Origin: Thauera sp.
Lineage (GTDB): Bacteria; Pseudomonadota; Gammaproteobacteria; Burkholderiales; Rhodocyclaceae
Direction of reading: 5' to 3'
Length of the DNA: 44,665 bases
NCBI GenBank assembly: GCA_024710965.1
Contig: JANJTU010000196.1
Coordinates: forward strand, 1-44,665
Under the pieces are notes generated by a model. It was not told where the DNA came from, searched no databases, and was given only the letters and a program-made list of their open reading frames with translations. This document shows, in pieces, positions 24,904 to 36,563 of the stretch (positions are counted from its first letter, which is position 1; each line of letters opens with the position of its first letter). Position numbers and translations under genes: made by a program.

Positions 24904-26036
24904 GAGCCGCGGCGCGACGCCTCGCCGCGGCGGTGCGCAAGGAATTCCGCCAGTTCCTGCGCGACCGCCTGCTCGTCGCCCTCGTCGTCTTCATCTACAC
25001 CGCCGACATGGTGATGTGCACGGTCGCGCTGTCGTTCGACGTGAGGAACCTGAACCTGGCGCTGTACGACGGCGACCGTTCCCAGCTGAGCGCCCGCCTG
25101 GTCGAACGTTTCACCGCCACCGACTACTTCGGCGCGCTCGTGCCGGCCGCGAGCCTGCGCGAAGTCGATCGCCACCTGGACGCCGGCCGCGCCGATCTCG
25201 CATTGGTGATCCCCCCCGGCTTCGCGCGGGACCTTGCCGCCGCCCGTTCGCCCGCGGTGCAGGTGCTGCTGAGCGGCACCAATTCGAATACCGCCAATGC
25301 CGCGCGCGGCTACGCGACGTCCATCGTCGGCAGCTTTGCCCGCGACGTCCTCGCCGAGCACGCCGCGCGCCACGGCATCGCCGTCGAGCTGCCGGGCGTG
25401 CGCGCCGATACGCGCATCTGGTACAACCCGCAGCTCGAATTCCGCCACTTCATGGCGATCTCGATGATCGTCGTCGCGGGCATCGTCGTCGGCGTCATCA
25501 CCGCCGCCGCCGGGCTCGTGCGCGAGAAGGAGTCGGGCACCATCGAGCAGCTCGCCGTCACACCGCTGCGCAGCCACGAGCTGATCGCGGCGAAGGCGGC
25601 CCCGCCGTTTGCGATCGGCATGGTGACGCTGGCCCCGAGTCTGTTCATCGCCAAGCTCTTCGGGGTGCCCTTGGCCGGGAGCCTGATGCTCTTCGTGGCG
25701 GCCTCGGCGCTCGCGCTCGCCGCGTTCCTGGCGATCGGGTTCTTCATCGGGACGTTGGCGGAGAATCTCCAGCAGGCCCTGCTGCTCGCCTTCCTGGTGC
25801 TCTTTCCACTGATGTTCCTGTCCGGAACGATGGTGCCGATCGAAAGCATGCCGCAGCCGATGCAATGGCTGTCCTACCTCAGCCCGGTGCGTCACTACAT
25901 GGAAATCGCCCTCGGCGTGCTAATGAAGGGCATCGGTCTCGAGCTGCTGTGGCCCCACTTCGTCGCGCTGGCCGTCGCCGCCGCGCTGCTCGGCACCTGG
26001 AGCGTGGCGCGGCTCAGACGGGAGCTCTACGCATGA
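24900..26036 (+). CDS. ABC-2 type permease (YbhR-like)
   Basis: 378 aa from ATG 24900, which overlaps the previous stop. Same plan as its neighbour: AVRKEFRQFLRDRLLVALVV, one helix, a periplasmic domain, then VREKESGTIEQLAVTPLRSH and five membrane segments ending in LGTWSVARLRRELYA. An open frame extends upstream to 24816 but lies in the previous gene. Together with it forms the heterodimeric channel. No outer-membrane channel gene follows in this operon; TolC-family genes at 35.2 and 39.1 kb are on the other strand. Confidence 0.9.
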   Translation: MRAAARRLAAAVRKEFRQFLRDRLLVALVVFIYTADMVMCTVALSFDVRNLNLALYDGDRSQLSARLVERFTATDYFGALVPAASLREVDRHLDAGRADLALVIPPGFARDLAAARSPAVQVLLSGTNSNTANAARGYATSIVGSFARDVLAEHAARHGIAVELPGVRADTRIWYNPQLEFRHFMAISMIVVAGIVVGVITAAAGLVREKESGTIEQLAVTPLRSHELIAAKAAPPFAIGMVTLAPSLFIAKLFGVPLAGSLMLFVAASALALAAFLAIGFFIGTLAENLQQALLLAFLVLFPLMFLSGTMVPIESMPQPMQWLSYLSPVRHYMEIALGVLMKGIGLELLWPHFVALAVAAALLGTWSVARLRRELYA

Positions 26037-26245
26037 GCCCTCCACCGGACCGTCCCGAGGCGGGCGTGCTCCCGCCTGGCGGGACGCCGCGCAGCGGCAA
26101 GGGTGCCGCGGTGGTCACCGCTAATGAGCGCCGGCGGTGGGGCCGGCGACCCCGAAGCCATGACGAACCGCATGCAGCAGATGGAACGGCAGCTGGGCGC
26201 GCAGCCGACCCAGTGAGCACGGATCGACCGCAAGTCGACGACTGA
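26033..26245 (+). CDS. possible small ORF after the ABC operon, doubtful
   Basis: A 70-codon frame starts inside the permease stop (ATGA), reads MSPPPDRPEAGVLPPGGTPR and is Pro/Arg/Gly-rich with no recognisable domain. A second, 30-codon frame at 26124-26216 (MSAGGGAGDPEAMTNRMQQM onward) looks more protein-like and could be the remnant 3' end of a lost gene. The 227-bp gap between the permease and the next gene holds nothing else apart from a hairpin. Confidence 0.2.
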   Translation: MSPPPDRPEAGVLPPGGTPRSGKGAAVVTANERRRWGRRPRSHDEPHAADGTAAGRAADPVSTDRPQVDD

Positions 26246-26269
26246 GGTGCCGGCCGTATGGCCTCAGTC
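26240..26269. terminator. hairpin between convergent operons
   Basis: Perfect 8-bp inverted repeat GACTGAGG/CCTCAGTC with a 14-nt loop. It lies between the converging ABC operon and the minus-strand ATPase operon and overlaps the stop codon of the latter. It could serve both directions; no T-run is present. Confidence 0.5.
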
Positions 26270-26905
26270 GCCCGCCGCCGTGCGCCGCGGGACGAAAGCC
26301 GGCGTGCGCGCCATGTACGCACGGTAGGCCTCGCCGAATTCCGCCACGGAATCCTGCTCCTCCCGCCGCGCCAGCCGTGCGTACACCACCAGCAGCACCG
26401 GGTACATCAGCGCGGTGATCAAGGTCGGCCACTGCAGCAGGAAGCCGGTCATGATCAGCACGAAACCCGCGTACTGCGGATGGCGGATGCGCGCATAGGG
26501 GCCGGTGTCGGCCACCCGGTGCGCGCGCTGGGCCGCGTACAACACCGGCCAGGCCTTCGCGAGCAGCCAGAAGCCGCCGACGATGAACACCGTGCTGAGG
26601 AGGTGGAAGGGGCCGAAATGGGGGTTCGTCTGCCAGCCGAACATCGTTTCGAGCAGGTGGCCGGCGTCGTGCGCGAGGAAATCCACCCCCGGGAAGCGCG
26701 ACGCCAGCCAGCCCGACAGCAGGTAGATCGTCAGCGGAAAACCGTACATCTCGGTGAACAGCGCGACGATGAAGGCCGCATAGGCGCCGAACGAGCGCCA
26801 GTCGCGCGCCGTGCGCGGGCGCACGAAGCTGAACGCGAAGGCGATGAAGAACACCGAGTTGATGAGCACCAGCGACCACAGGCCGTAGGCGGGGCTATCC
26901 GTCAT
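26264..26905 (-). CDS. isoprenylcysteine methyltransferase (ICMT/PEMT)-family membrane protein
   Basis: 213 aa from ATG 26905, which overlaps the upstream stop as ATGA; the longer frame to 27106 runs through the previous gene. Four to five membrane helices, then the family signature [20 protein letters not shown] and a C-terminal [18 protein letters not shown]. In ICMT/PEMT-like enzymes this region binds S-adenosylmethionine. Bacterial members have mostly unknown acceptors. It is the last gene of the copper ATPase operon; members of this family do occur in metal-resistance clusters, but the role is unclear. Confidence 0.8.
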   Translation of the reverse strand: MTDSPAYGLWSLVLINSVFFIAFAFSFVRPRTARDWRSFGAYAAFIVALFTEMYGFPLTIYLLSGWLASRFPGVDFLAHDAGHLLETMFGWQTNPHFGPFHLLSTVFIVGGFWLLAKAWPVLYAAQRAHRVADTGPYARIRHPQYAGFVLIMTGFLLQWPTLITALMYPVLLVVYARLARREEQDSVAEFGEAYRAYMARTPAFVPRRTAAGD

Positions 26906-27171
26906 TTCCCGTCTCCCGCGCCGTCGGCCGGACCCGCGCCGTGATCGTGCCGCCGATGATGGTGGCCGCCGTGCGTCCCGTGCATGAACAGGTGCATCAA
27001 CGGGCAGGCGAGCAGGATCAACCAGGGCAGGAAACCGAGCACATGGGCGCGGTGTTCGGCCACGAGCAGCACGCCCGCAAGCGCAGCGAAGCCGGCGAAG
27101 ACCCACTTCGCGCGCCGGCCGGCGGCATCGCCCGCCGACGAGGCGCGGTTCTTTTCGTTCGACGAGCTCAT
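26902..27171 (-). CDS. DUF2933 small membrane protein, His-rich tail
   Basis: 89 aa. A basic cytosolic N-terminus is followed by two short membrane segments ([38 protein letters not shown]) and a His-rich tail, [15 protein letters not shown]. The [13 protein letters not shown] motif is typical of DUF2933. Cys, Met and His are good copper ligands, so metal binding is plausible. It starts 14 bp after the exported protein gene and overlaps the methyltransferase gene. Too short and out of frame with longer readings to be confused with them. Confidence 0.82.
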   Translation of the reverse strand: MSSSNEKNRASSAGDAAGRRAKWVFAGFAALAGVLLVAEHRAHVLGFLPWLILLACPLMHLFMHGTHGGHHHRRHDHGAGPADGAGDGK

Positions 27172-27185
27172 CGGCAGGCCTCCGC

Positions 27186-27656
27186 TCAGCGGCGACGGTA
27201 CTCGAACACGGCTTCGACCGGTTGCGTCCGGCCCGGCAGACGCACCTCGATCGTGATCCGGTAGGGGCCGTCGCCGGTCATGGTGTAGTAGCCGCCGTAG
27301 CTCAGGGTGTCGTCGATGCGCATCGGCTCGAGCGTGCGGTAGGTGCCGGCCAGGCCGAGTTCGGCCACGTTCGCCCGCACCTCCGCCGCGCTGATGCGCT
27401 CGCCGCCCTCGTCGAACAACGCGACCACGAGGTGATATGCGTTCGTCCGCGCCGGCGCGCCGCCATGCATGGCCGACTCTTCGTGGGGCGGAGGATGCTT
27501 GCCGACGACTGCGGCGGGCATGATGCCGTAATAGATCTGAATGCCCTCTACGGCCGCGCGCGATCCTTGTTCGATCGCCGCAACGCCCGCCGCCGCGCCC
27601 GCCAGGACGATCGCCGCGAGCGAATATGCGATCCACGGTCTGAAAGCCCTTCTCAT
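27186..27656 (-). CDS. exported protein of unknown function in the copper operon
   Basis: 156 aa with an uncleaved anchor or signal peptide ([18 protein letters not shown]). The mature part begins with [20 protein letters not shown], has a His/Met-containing loop (HEESAMHGG) and then a beta-rich domain ([40 protein letters not shown]) that resembles FixH/YtkA-like immunoglobulin-type folds. I do not recognise a named family with certainty. A strong AAGGAGG site precedes it; it lies 36 bp after the ATPase gene. Confidence 0.75.
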   Translation of the reverse strand: MRRAFRPWIAYSLAAIVLAGAAAGVAAIEQGSRAAVEGIQIYYGIMPAAVVGKHPPPHEESAMHGGAPARTNAYHLVVALFDEGGERISAAEVRANVAELGLAGTYRTLEPMRIDDTLSYGGYYTMTGDGPYRITIEVRLPGRTQPVEAVFEYRRR

Positions 27657-27692
27657 GATGGTCCTCCTTGGTTCGCTTGCGGGCGCGCGCCC

Positions 27693-30085
<2,393 letters not shown>

Positions 30086-30089
<4 letters not shown>

Positions 30090-30238
30090 GAGCGCTCTCC
30101 GGAGGAAGACCGCCGCTGCCCCGCACCGGGCGGCGGCGCCGAACAGCAGGGGGAGACGGGTGCGTCACGGTGGGCCCTCCCGTTCTCGCTGCACCACGCC
30201 CGAAACGAGTGCCAACGCTCCTTCAGCCAGGTCCACAT
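30086..30238 (-). CDS. 50-aa protein translationally coupled to the Cu ATPase
   Basis: 50 aa from the second in-frame ATG (30238), which has a strong GAGGAGG site; the frame also allows 30268. The N-terminal half, [20 protein letters not shown], is an amphipathic, Trp/Arg-rich helix. The rest has a CCSAPPPG turn and a Ser/Arg-rich end. The stop overlaps the ATPase start (ATGA). It may be a leader whose translation opens the ATPase start, or a small membrane-associated or copper-binding partner. No family recognised. Confidence 0.6.
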
Positions 30239-30279
30239 GAAGTCCTCCTCGGCCGGCGTTCCTGCCAACCCTTGCCTTC

Positions 30280-30335
30280 AGCTTAGTCGCACCATGGCGG
30301 CAGGGACCTTGCCCGCGGATTACATTCCTGTCAGC
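30280..30335 (-). promoter_or_regulatory. CopR-type box and promoter of the Cu ATPase operon
   Basis: On the minus strand GCTGAC-AGGAAT-GTAATC (30335-30318), with one degenerate half, and TAAGCT (30285-30280) exactly 32 bp beyond the box. The box overlaps the cusA stop codon (30331-30333), so the ATPase promoter begins within the end of the preceding operon. Confidence 0.55.
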
Positions 30336-33300
30336 CGGACGTCTCCGCGAGCGGGGCCGCGGGTGCTGCGGCGCGCTGCTCGCGCCGCAGCACCCGCTCC
30401 TTTACCAGCGCGTAGATCGCCGGGATCACTGCCAGCGTCAGCACGGTCGAGGAGATCATGCCGCCGACCATCGGCGCGGCGATGCGGCTCATGACCTCGC
30501 TGCCGGTGCCGCTGCCCCACATGATCGGCAGCAGGCCGGCCATGATCGCCACCACCGTCATCATCTTCGGCCGCACCCGCTCGACCGCCCCTTCCATGAT
30601 CGCGTGGTAGAGGTCGCCGACGCCCGGCTCGACGCCCTCGGCGCGGCGCTTGTCCTGGATCTCGCGCCAGGCGTGGTCGAGATAGATCAGCATGATCACC
30701 CCGGTCTCGGCGGCGACGCCGGCGAGCGCGATGAAGCCCACCGCCACCGCGACGCTCATCTGGTAGTCCAGCCACCACATCAGCCACACCCCGCCGACGA
30801 GCGCGAACGGCACCGACAGCATCACGATCAGGGTTTCGGTCAGGCGGCGGAAGTTCAGGTACAGCAGCACGAAGATCAGCGCCAGCGTCAGCGGGCCGAC
30901 CACGGCGAGCTTGGCCTTGGCGCGCTCCATGTTCTCGAACTGGCCGCTCCAGGTCGCGTAGTAGCCCTGCGGGAAGCGCACCTGCTCGGCCACCGCCTGC
31001 TGCGCGCGCTTGACGAAGGCGCCGATGTCGCTGTCACGGGTGTCGACATAGACGTAGGCGGCGAGCAGCGCGTTTTCGGTGCGGATGCCGGGCGCGCCGC
31101 GGGTCAGGCGCACGTCGGCGAGCTGGCCGAGCGGGATCGGGCCGCTCGATGTCGGCACGAAGACCTCGGCGGCGAGCCGCTGCGGGTCGTCGCGCAGCGC
31201 GCGCGGGTAGCGCACGCTGACGTTGTAGCGCTCCAGCCCTTCCACCGTCGTCGTGACCATGTCGCCGCCGAGCGCGGTGGCGATCACCTCCTGGAACATG
31301 TCGATCGTCAGGCCGTAGCGCGCGAGCTGCTCGCGCCGCGGCTCGATGTCGACGTAGTAGCCGCCGGCGACGCGCTCGGCGTAGGCGCTGCTGGTGCCGG
31401 GCACGGCGCGCACCGCGGCCTCGACCTCCTTCGCCACCTTCTCCAGCGTCTCCAGGTCCTTGCCGAACACCTTGACGCCGACCGGGGTGCGGATGCCGGT
31501 GGAGAGCATGTCGATGCGCGCCTTGATCGGCATCGTCCACGAGTTGGCGAGGCCGGGGAACTTCAGCGCCGCGTCCATCTCCGCGATCAGCTTGTCCACC
31601 GTCATGCCCGGGCGCCAGTCGGCCTCGGGCTTGAGGTTGATGACGGTCTCGAACATCTCCAGCGGCGCCGGGTCGGTGGCGGTGTTGGCGCGCCCCGCCT
31701 TGCCGTACACCGACTCCACCTCGGGGAAGGTCTTGATGATGCGGTTGGTGGTGGCGAGCAGGCGCCCGGCCTCGGTCACCGACATGCCGGGCAGCGCCGC
31801 CGGCATGTAGAAGATCGCGCCCTCGTTCAGCGTCGGCATGAACTCGCTGCCGAGCTGGCGCGCAGGCACGATCGTCGCCGCCATCGCCAGCAGCGCCAGC
31901 ACCAGGGTCAGCAGCTTGAAGCGCATCACGCCCTGGATGATCGGCCGGTACACCCAGATCAGGAAGCGGTTCACCGGGTTCTTCGCCTCGGGCAGGATGC
32001 GCCCGCGCACGAAGAACAGCATCAGCACCGGCACCAGCGTCACCGACAGCAGCGCGGCGCCCGCCATGGCGAAGGTCTTGGTGAAGGCGAGCGGCGAGAA
32101 CAGCCGCCCCTCCTGCCCTTCGAGCGTGAACACCGGCAGGAAGGAGACGGTGATGATCAAGAGCGAGAAGAACAGCGCCGGCCCCACCTCCTTGCAGGCG
32201 CGGATGATGGCGCGCGCGCGCTCGGCCTGCGGCGCGCCTTCGGGGACGTGCTCGAGGCGCTTGTGCGCGTTCTCGATCATGACGATCGCGGCATCGACCA
32301 TCGCCCCGATGGCGATCGCGATGCCGCCCAGGCTCATGATGTTCGAGCCCAGCCCGAGCGCGCGCATGGCGATGAAGGCGATCAGGATGCCCAGCGGCAG
32401 GGTGATGATCGCCACCAAGGCGCTGCGCACGTGCAGCAGGAAGATCACGCACACCGCGGCGACGATCAGGCTCTCCTCGAACAGCGTCCATTTCAGGTTG
32501 GCGATCGCGCGCTCGATCAGGGTCGAGCGGTCGTATACCGGCACGATCTCGGTGCCCGCGGGCAGGCCGGGGGCGATCTCGGCGATCTTCGCCTTGACGC
32601 CGGCGATGACGTCGAGCGCGTTCTGGCCGAAGCGCGCCATGACGATGCCGGAAGCGACCTCGCCTTCGCCGTTGAGCTCGGCGATGCCGCGCCGCTCGGC
32701 CGGCACGAGCTCGACGCGGCCGATGTCGGCGATGCGCACCGGCGTGCCGCGCTCGGTCTTCAGCACCAGGTTCTCGATGTCCTCGACCCCGCGCAGGTAG
32801 CCGCGGCCGCGCACCATGAACTCCTTTTCGGCGAGTTCGATGACGCGGCCGCCGACGTCGCGATTCGACTCGCGGATGACGCGCCCGACCTCGGCGAGCT
32901 CGATGCCGAAGCCGGCCAGGCGGTAGGGATCGACGGTGACCTGGTACTCGCGCACGAAGCCGCCCAGGCTCGCCACTTCGGAGACGCCGTGCGCCTTGGT
33001 GAGCTGGTAGCGCACGTACCAGTCCTGCAGGCTGCGGGTTTCGGCGAGCGACATGTTGTCGCCGGTGAGCGCGTACTGGAACACCCAGCCCACCCCGGTG
33101 GCGTCCGGCCCGATCTGCGGCGACACGCCCTGCGGCAGGCGGCCGGCGGCCGAGCTGAGGTACTCGAGCACGCGCGAGCGCGCCCAGTAGATGTCGGTGC
33201 CGTCCTCGAAGATCACGTACACGTAGGAGGCGCCGAACATCGAGAAGCCGCGCACCACCTTCGCCCGCGGCACCGCCAGCATGGAGGTCGTGAGCGGATA

Positions 33301-33549
33301 GGTGACCTGGTCCTCGACCACCTGCGGCGCCTGGCCCGGGTAGTCGGTGTAGACGATGACCTGCACGTCGGAGAGGTCGGGCAGCGCGTCGAGCGGCGTC
33401 TTCTGCACCGCGTAGAGGCCGCCGCCGATCAGGAACAGCGTCGCCAGCAGGACGAGGAAGACGTTGCGCGCCGACCAGTCGATGACGCGGTCGAGCAGGC
33501 CGGCGTGTTCGGCAGCCGGCGTGGCGGGCAGATCATCGCGGGTATCCAT
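30331..33549 (-). CDS. cusA: Cu(I)/Ag(I) RND efflux transporter CusA
   Basis: 1072 aa from ATG 33549 (a longer frame to 33714 reads through cusB). Heavy-metal RND architecture with twelve membrane helices and two periplasmic domains; typical stretches include DLSDVQVIVYTDYPGQAPQV and GAMVDAAIVMIENAHKRLE. Three Met correspond in spacing (50 and 49 residues) to the Cu(I) ligands M573, M623 and M672 of E. coli CusA: in FYMPAALPG, PLEMFETVI and ARIDMLSTG. This supports monovalent Cu/Ag rather than Zn/Co/Cd. It starts 1 bp after cusB. Confidence 0.95.
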   Translation of the reverse strand: MDTRDDLPATPAAEHAGLLDRVIDWSARNVFLVLLATLFLIGGGLYAVQKTPLDALPDLSDVQVIVYTDYPGQAPQVVEDQVTYPLTTSMLAVPRAKVVRGFSMFGASYVYVIFEDGTDIYWARSRVLEYLSSAAGRLPQGVSPQIGPDATGVGWVFQYALTGDNMSLAETRSLQDWYVRYQLTKAHGVSEVASLGGFVREYQVTVDPYRLAGFGIELAEVGRVIRESNRDVGGRVIELAEKEFMVRGRGYLRGVEDIENLVLKTERGTPVRIADIGRVELVPAERRGIAELNGEGEVASGIVMARFGQNALDVIAGVKAKIAEIAPGLPAGTEIVPVYDRSTLIERAIANLKWTLFEESLIVAAVCVIFLLHVRSALVAIITLPLGILIAFIAMRALGLGSNIMSLGGIAIAIGAMVDAAIVMIENAHKRLEHVPEGAPQAERARAIIRACKEVGPALFFSLLIITVSFLPVFTLEGQEGRLFSPLAFTKTFAMAGAALLSVTLVPVLMLFFVRGRILPEAKNPVNRFLIWVYRPIIQGVMRFKLLTLVLALLAMAATIVPARQLGSEFMPTLNEGAIFYMPAALPGMSVTEAGRLLATTNRIIKTFPEVESVYGKAGRANTATDPAPLEMFETVINLKPEADWRPGMTVDKLIAEMDAALKFPGLANSWTMPIKARIDMLSTGIRTPVGVKVFGKDLETLEKVAKEVEAAVRAVPGTSSAYAERVAGGYYVDIEPRREQLARYGLTIDMFQEVIATALGGDMVTTTVEGLERYNVSVRYPRALRDDPQRLAAEVFVPTSSGPIPLGQLADVRLTRGAPGIRTENALLAAYVYVDTRDSDIGAFVKRAQQAVAEQVRFPQGYYATWSGQFENMERAKAKLAVVGPLTLALIFVLLYLNFRRLTETLIVMLSVPFALVGGVWLMWWLDYQMSVAVAVGFIALAGVAAETGVIMLIYLDHAWREIQDKRRAEGVEPGVGDLYHAIMEGAVERVRPKMMTVVAIMAGLLPIMWGSGTGSEVMSRIAAPMVGGMISSTVLTLAVIPAIYALVKERVLRREQRAAAPAAPLAETSG

Positions 33550-33550
33550 G

Positions 33551-35155
33551 TCAGTGGCCCTCGTGTCCGCTGCCGCCGGTGGCGGGCGCTGCGCCGCCGC
33601 CGCTGCGCTCGACGCGGGTGACGACGAATTCGCCCGGCGCGCGCTGCTCGAACTCGAACCGGACCGGCGTCCCCGGCGCCAGCCCGGCGACCAGCTCGGG
33701 CGCCGCCAGGCCAAAATCCATCGTCATCGCCGGCCACTGCAGCGCGGGGATGTCGCCGTGCGTCAGCGTGACGCTGCCGGCTTCGCTGTCGTGCGCCTCG
33801 AAGCGGCCTTCGGCGCGGTAGGTTTCCGCCGCCCCCGCCTTGGCGGCCTTCTCGCCCCCGCCCGCCTCTTCCGGCGCGGCCTCGGCAAGATTCGACAGCG
33901 CGGCCTTGAGCTGGCTTTCCGAATCGATCAGGAAGTTCGCCGAGACGACGACGCGCTCACCGGGGGCCACGCCCTCGAGCACTTCGACGAACTCGCGCCC
34001 GCGCTCACCGAGGCGCACCGGCTGCGGCCGGAAGCGGCCCTCGCCGAGGGCGAGCAGCACCACCTGGCGGACGCCGTCGTCGATCACCGCCGAAGCCGGC
34101 ACCGTGGTCTTCGGCGCGGCCGCGCCGGCGGCGAGCTCGACCTGGGCGAACATGCCCGGGCGCAGCAGGCCGTCGCGGTTGTCCAGCTCCAGCCGGACCG
34201 GCGTGCTGCGGGTGGCGGCGTTCAGCGTCGGGTACAGGTAGGCGACCTTGGCCTCGAAGCGCCGCCCGGGGAAGGCGTCCAGGCTCACGCTCGCCGCCTG
34301 GCCGACACGCACGCGGCCGAGGTCGCGCTCGAAGACGTCGGCGATGACCCACACCCGCGACAGGTCGGCGATGCGGAACAGCGCCTCGCCCGGCATGAAG
34401 CGCGCCCCCTGCACCGCCATGCGCTCGAGCACGATGCCGTCGGCCGGGGCGTGGAAGGTCTGGCGCGCACCGCTCTGGCCGGCCACTTCCAGGTTGCGCA
34501 GCCGCGCCCGTGTGGCCTCGGCCAGGCGCTGCGCGGCTTCGCCGGCGAGCGTGTCGGTGGGGGCGCTGTCGCGCTGCAGGCGCTCGGCGATGCGCAGCTC
34601 CTCGCCGGCCGACTGCAGCTCCGGGCTGTAGACGGTGAACAGCGGCTGGCCGCGGCGCACCGGGTCGCCCACGGCATTGACGTGCAGGCGCTCGATCCAG
34701 CCCTCGAAGCGCGGCGCGACCACGACCTGGGCGCGCTCGTCGATCTCGACCCGGCCGCTCGCGCGCACCGTCGCATCGAGCGTGCGCGCCTCGGCGAGCG
34801 CGGTCCTGACGCCCAGGGTCTGCACCCGCGCTGCGCTCACCGCGACCACGCCGGCGTCGTCGGGCCCGCTGCCGCCCCCATCGTCGGCATAGACCGGGAT
34901 GTAGTCCATGCCCATCGAGTCCTTCTTCGGCACCGGCGAGGTGTCGGGCAGGCCCATCGGGTTGCGGTAGTAGAGGATCTTGCGTTCGCCGCCTTCCGCC
35001 GCCGTGCCGCCCTCCCCCGCCTGCTCAGCCTGTCCCGCCCCGCTGCCGATATCGGCGGAGTGGCTGCCGCTCGCGCCGTACCCCGCCCAGTAGCCGGCGC
35101 CGACGGCGAGCGCGAGTGCCAGCGCCAGCGCGCTGATGCGAATCCCGGATTTCAC
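33551..35155 (-). CDS. cusB: CusB membrane fusion protein with fused C-terminal CusF-like domain
   Basis: 534 aa from a GTG codon (35155) that overlaps the cusC stop as GTGA; no ATG is available near the signal anchor. Order: membrane anchor, heavy-metal-binding motif (YYRNPMGLPD ... PKKDSMGMDYIPVY, residues ~60-90), HlyD-type lipoyl, hairpin and barrel domains, then near residue 455-525 a CusF-like copper-binding domain (LTHGDIPALQWPAMTMDF) with the classical His, Trp, Met, Met ligands. It links CusA to CusC and delivers periplasmic Cu(I). Fusion of CusF to CusB occurs in many betaproteobacteria. The frame also stays open through cusC, which is a shadow. Confidence 0.93.
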   Translation of the reverse strand: MKSGIRISALALALALAVGAGYWAGYGASGSHSADIGSGAGQAEQAGEGGTAAEGGERKILYYRNPMGLPDTSPVPKKDSMGMDYIPVYADDGGGSGPDDAGVVAVSAARVQTLGVRTALAEARTLDATVRASGRVEIDERAQVVVAPRFEGWIERLHVNAVGDPVRRGQPLFTVYSPELQSAGEELRIAERLQRDSAPTDTLAGEAAQRLAEATRARLRNLEVAGQSGARQTFHAPADGIVLERMAVQGARFMPGEALFRIADLSRVWVIADVFERDLGRVRVGQAASVSLDAFPGRRFEAKVAYLYPTLNAATRSTPVRLELDNRDGLLRPGMFAQVELAAGAAAPKTTVPASAVIDDGVRQVVLLALGEGRFRPQPVRLGERGREFVEVLEGVAPGERVVVSANFLIDSESQLKAALSNLAEAAPEEAGGGEKAAKAGAAETYRAEGRFEAHDSEAGSVTLTHGDIPALQWPAMTMDFGLAAPELVAGLAPGTPVRFEFEQRAPGEFVVTRVERSGGGAAPATGGSGHEGH

Positions 35156-36480
35156 TTTGCTTCCCCTGCGAGTTTTTCGATTTCGCTTAGTGCGAGGCGG
35201 GTGTCGAGCTCGGTCTGCACCATCCTCAGGCGCGTCTCGATGAGCTGGCGTTCGGCTTCGAGCACGCTGTCGAAGTCCACGCGACCGTTGGCGAAGGCAG
35301 CGCGGGTGGCGTCGCGCGTCGCCGCCGCCTGCGGCAGCAGCGTGCCGCCGAGCAGGCGCAGGCTGTCGCGGCCGCTCGCATACATCGCCCAGGCCGCGCC
35401 GAGTTCGCCCGCGGCGCGGTGCTCGGCGGCGGCGCGGCGGGCATCGGCGGCATCGAGCATGTGTTCGGCCTCGCGCTCCTTGGCCCGGCGGCTGTCCTGC
35501 TGCAGCGGGATCATGACCTCGAACATCAGGTCCCAGGACGCCTTGCCGTTGTCGGGCCGGTTGTTGGTGAGGCCGACGCTGAAGTCCGGGTAGCGCTCGC
35601 GGTAGGTGCGCTCGCGCTCGGCGCGGGCGACGTCGACGCCGCGTAGCCCGGCGAGCACTTCGGGGCTGCGCGCGCGCGCCTGCTCGACAAGGGCGCCGAA
35701 GGCGAGCGCCTCGGGCAGCGGTGCGGGCTCGGCAGGCGGCGCCAGCGGCGCATCCGGCGCGCGCGCGAGCAGGCCGTTGAGCGCGGCGGCGAAGCCCTTG
35801 CGGCGCTGCTCGAGCTCCACCAGCGCCAGGCGCTGGGCGGTGATCTCGCGCTGCGCGCGCAACGCCGCCTGCTGCGGCAGCAGGCCGAGGCGGTAGCGCG
35901 CGAGCGTGGTTTCCTCCAGGCCCTGCAGCAGCGCGAGCGCCTCGCGGTTCAGCGCGAGCTCGCGGTCGGCTGCGTGGTAGCGCAGCCAGGCGGCCTCGAG
36001 CTGCGCCGCCAGCGCCGCCCAGGCCACATCGCGCATCGCCCCGGCCTGCCCGGCGCGGGCTTCGGCCGCTTGCGCCGCCAGGTCGCGCTTGCCCCAGCCC
36101 GGCAAGGGCTGGATGACGCGGTAGCGGGTCTCGCCGACCTGGCCGGGCAGCAGCGAGCTCGAGCCGCCGCTCATGGTGTTGGTGAAGTCCATCAGCTCGA
36201 GCTGGAAGCTCGGGTCGGGCAGGGCGGCGGCGGGCACGATGCGCTCTTGCGCCGCGTCGGCCTCGGCGCGCTCGGCGGCGAAGGCGGGATTGTGCTGGCG
36301 GGCGTGCTCGATCAGGCCGCGGACGTCGGCGCCGAGCAGGTCGCCGGGCGCGGCCGCGGCGGGCTGAGCCTGCGCGGGCGGGGGAACGAAGGCGAGGGCG
36401 AAGCAGAGGGCCGCTGCAGGCAGCAGGCGAGCGCGGCGCGCGCGGCGCGGGCGATGCGATCCGACACAACGGGTCGTCAT
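35152..36480 (-). CDS. cusC: TolC-family outer-membrane channel CusC
   Basis: 442 aa. Signal peptide ends near PPAQA. Two OEP repeats with the long helical barrel: ADVRGLIEHARQHNPAFAAE, LPDPSFQLELMDFTNTMSGG, RYRVIQPLPGWGKRDL in the first; SPEVLAGLRGVDVARAERER, DLMFEVMIPLQQDSRRAKER in the second. No lipobox Cys is visible, unlike E. coli CusC. It gives the efflux pump its exit channel. First large gene after cusF in the same operon; its stop overlaps cusB. Confidence 0.92.
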   Translation of the reverse strand: MTTRCVGSHRPRRARRARLLPAAALCFALAFVPPPAQAQPAAAAPGDLLGADVRGLIEHARQHNPAFAAERAEADAAQERIVPAAALPDPSFQLELMDFTNTMSGGSSSLLPGQVGETRYRVIQPLPGWGKRDLAAQAAEARAGQAGAMRDVAWAALAAQLEAAWLRYHAADRELALNREALALLQGLEETTLARYRLGLLPQQAALRAQREITAQRLALVELEQRRKGFAAALNGLLARAPDAPLAPPAEPAPLPEALAFGALVEQARARSPEVLAGLRGVDVARAERERTYRERYPDFSVGLTNNRPDNGKASWDLMFEVMIPLQQDSRRAKEREAEHMLDAADARRAAAEHRAAGELGAAWAMYASGRDSLRLLGGTLLPQAAATRDATRAAFANGRVDFDSVLEAERQLIETRLRMVQTELDTRLALSEIEKLAGEAK

Positions 36481-36563
36481 GATGGGTGGCGGCAGGCGGG
36501 CTGCCGGATGAGGTGGGAGGCGAATGGGCGGGCGGCGCCCTCAGGCTACCGCCCGCAGCGGCA

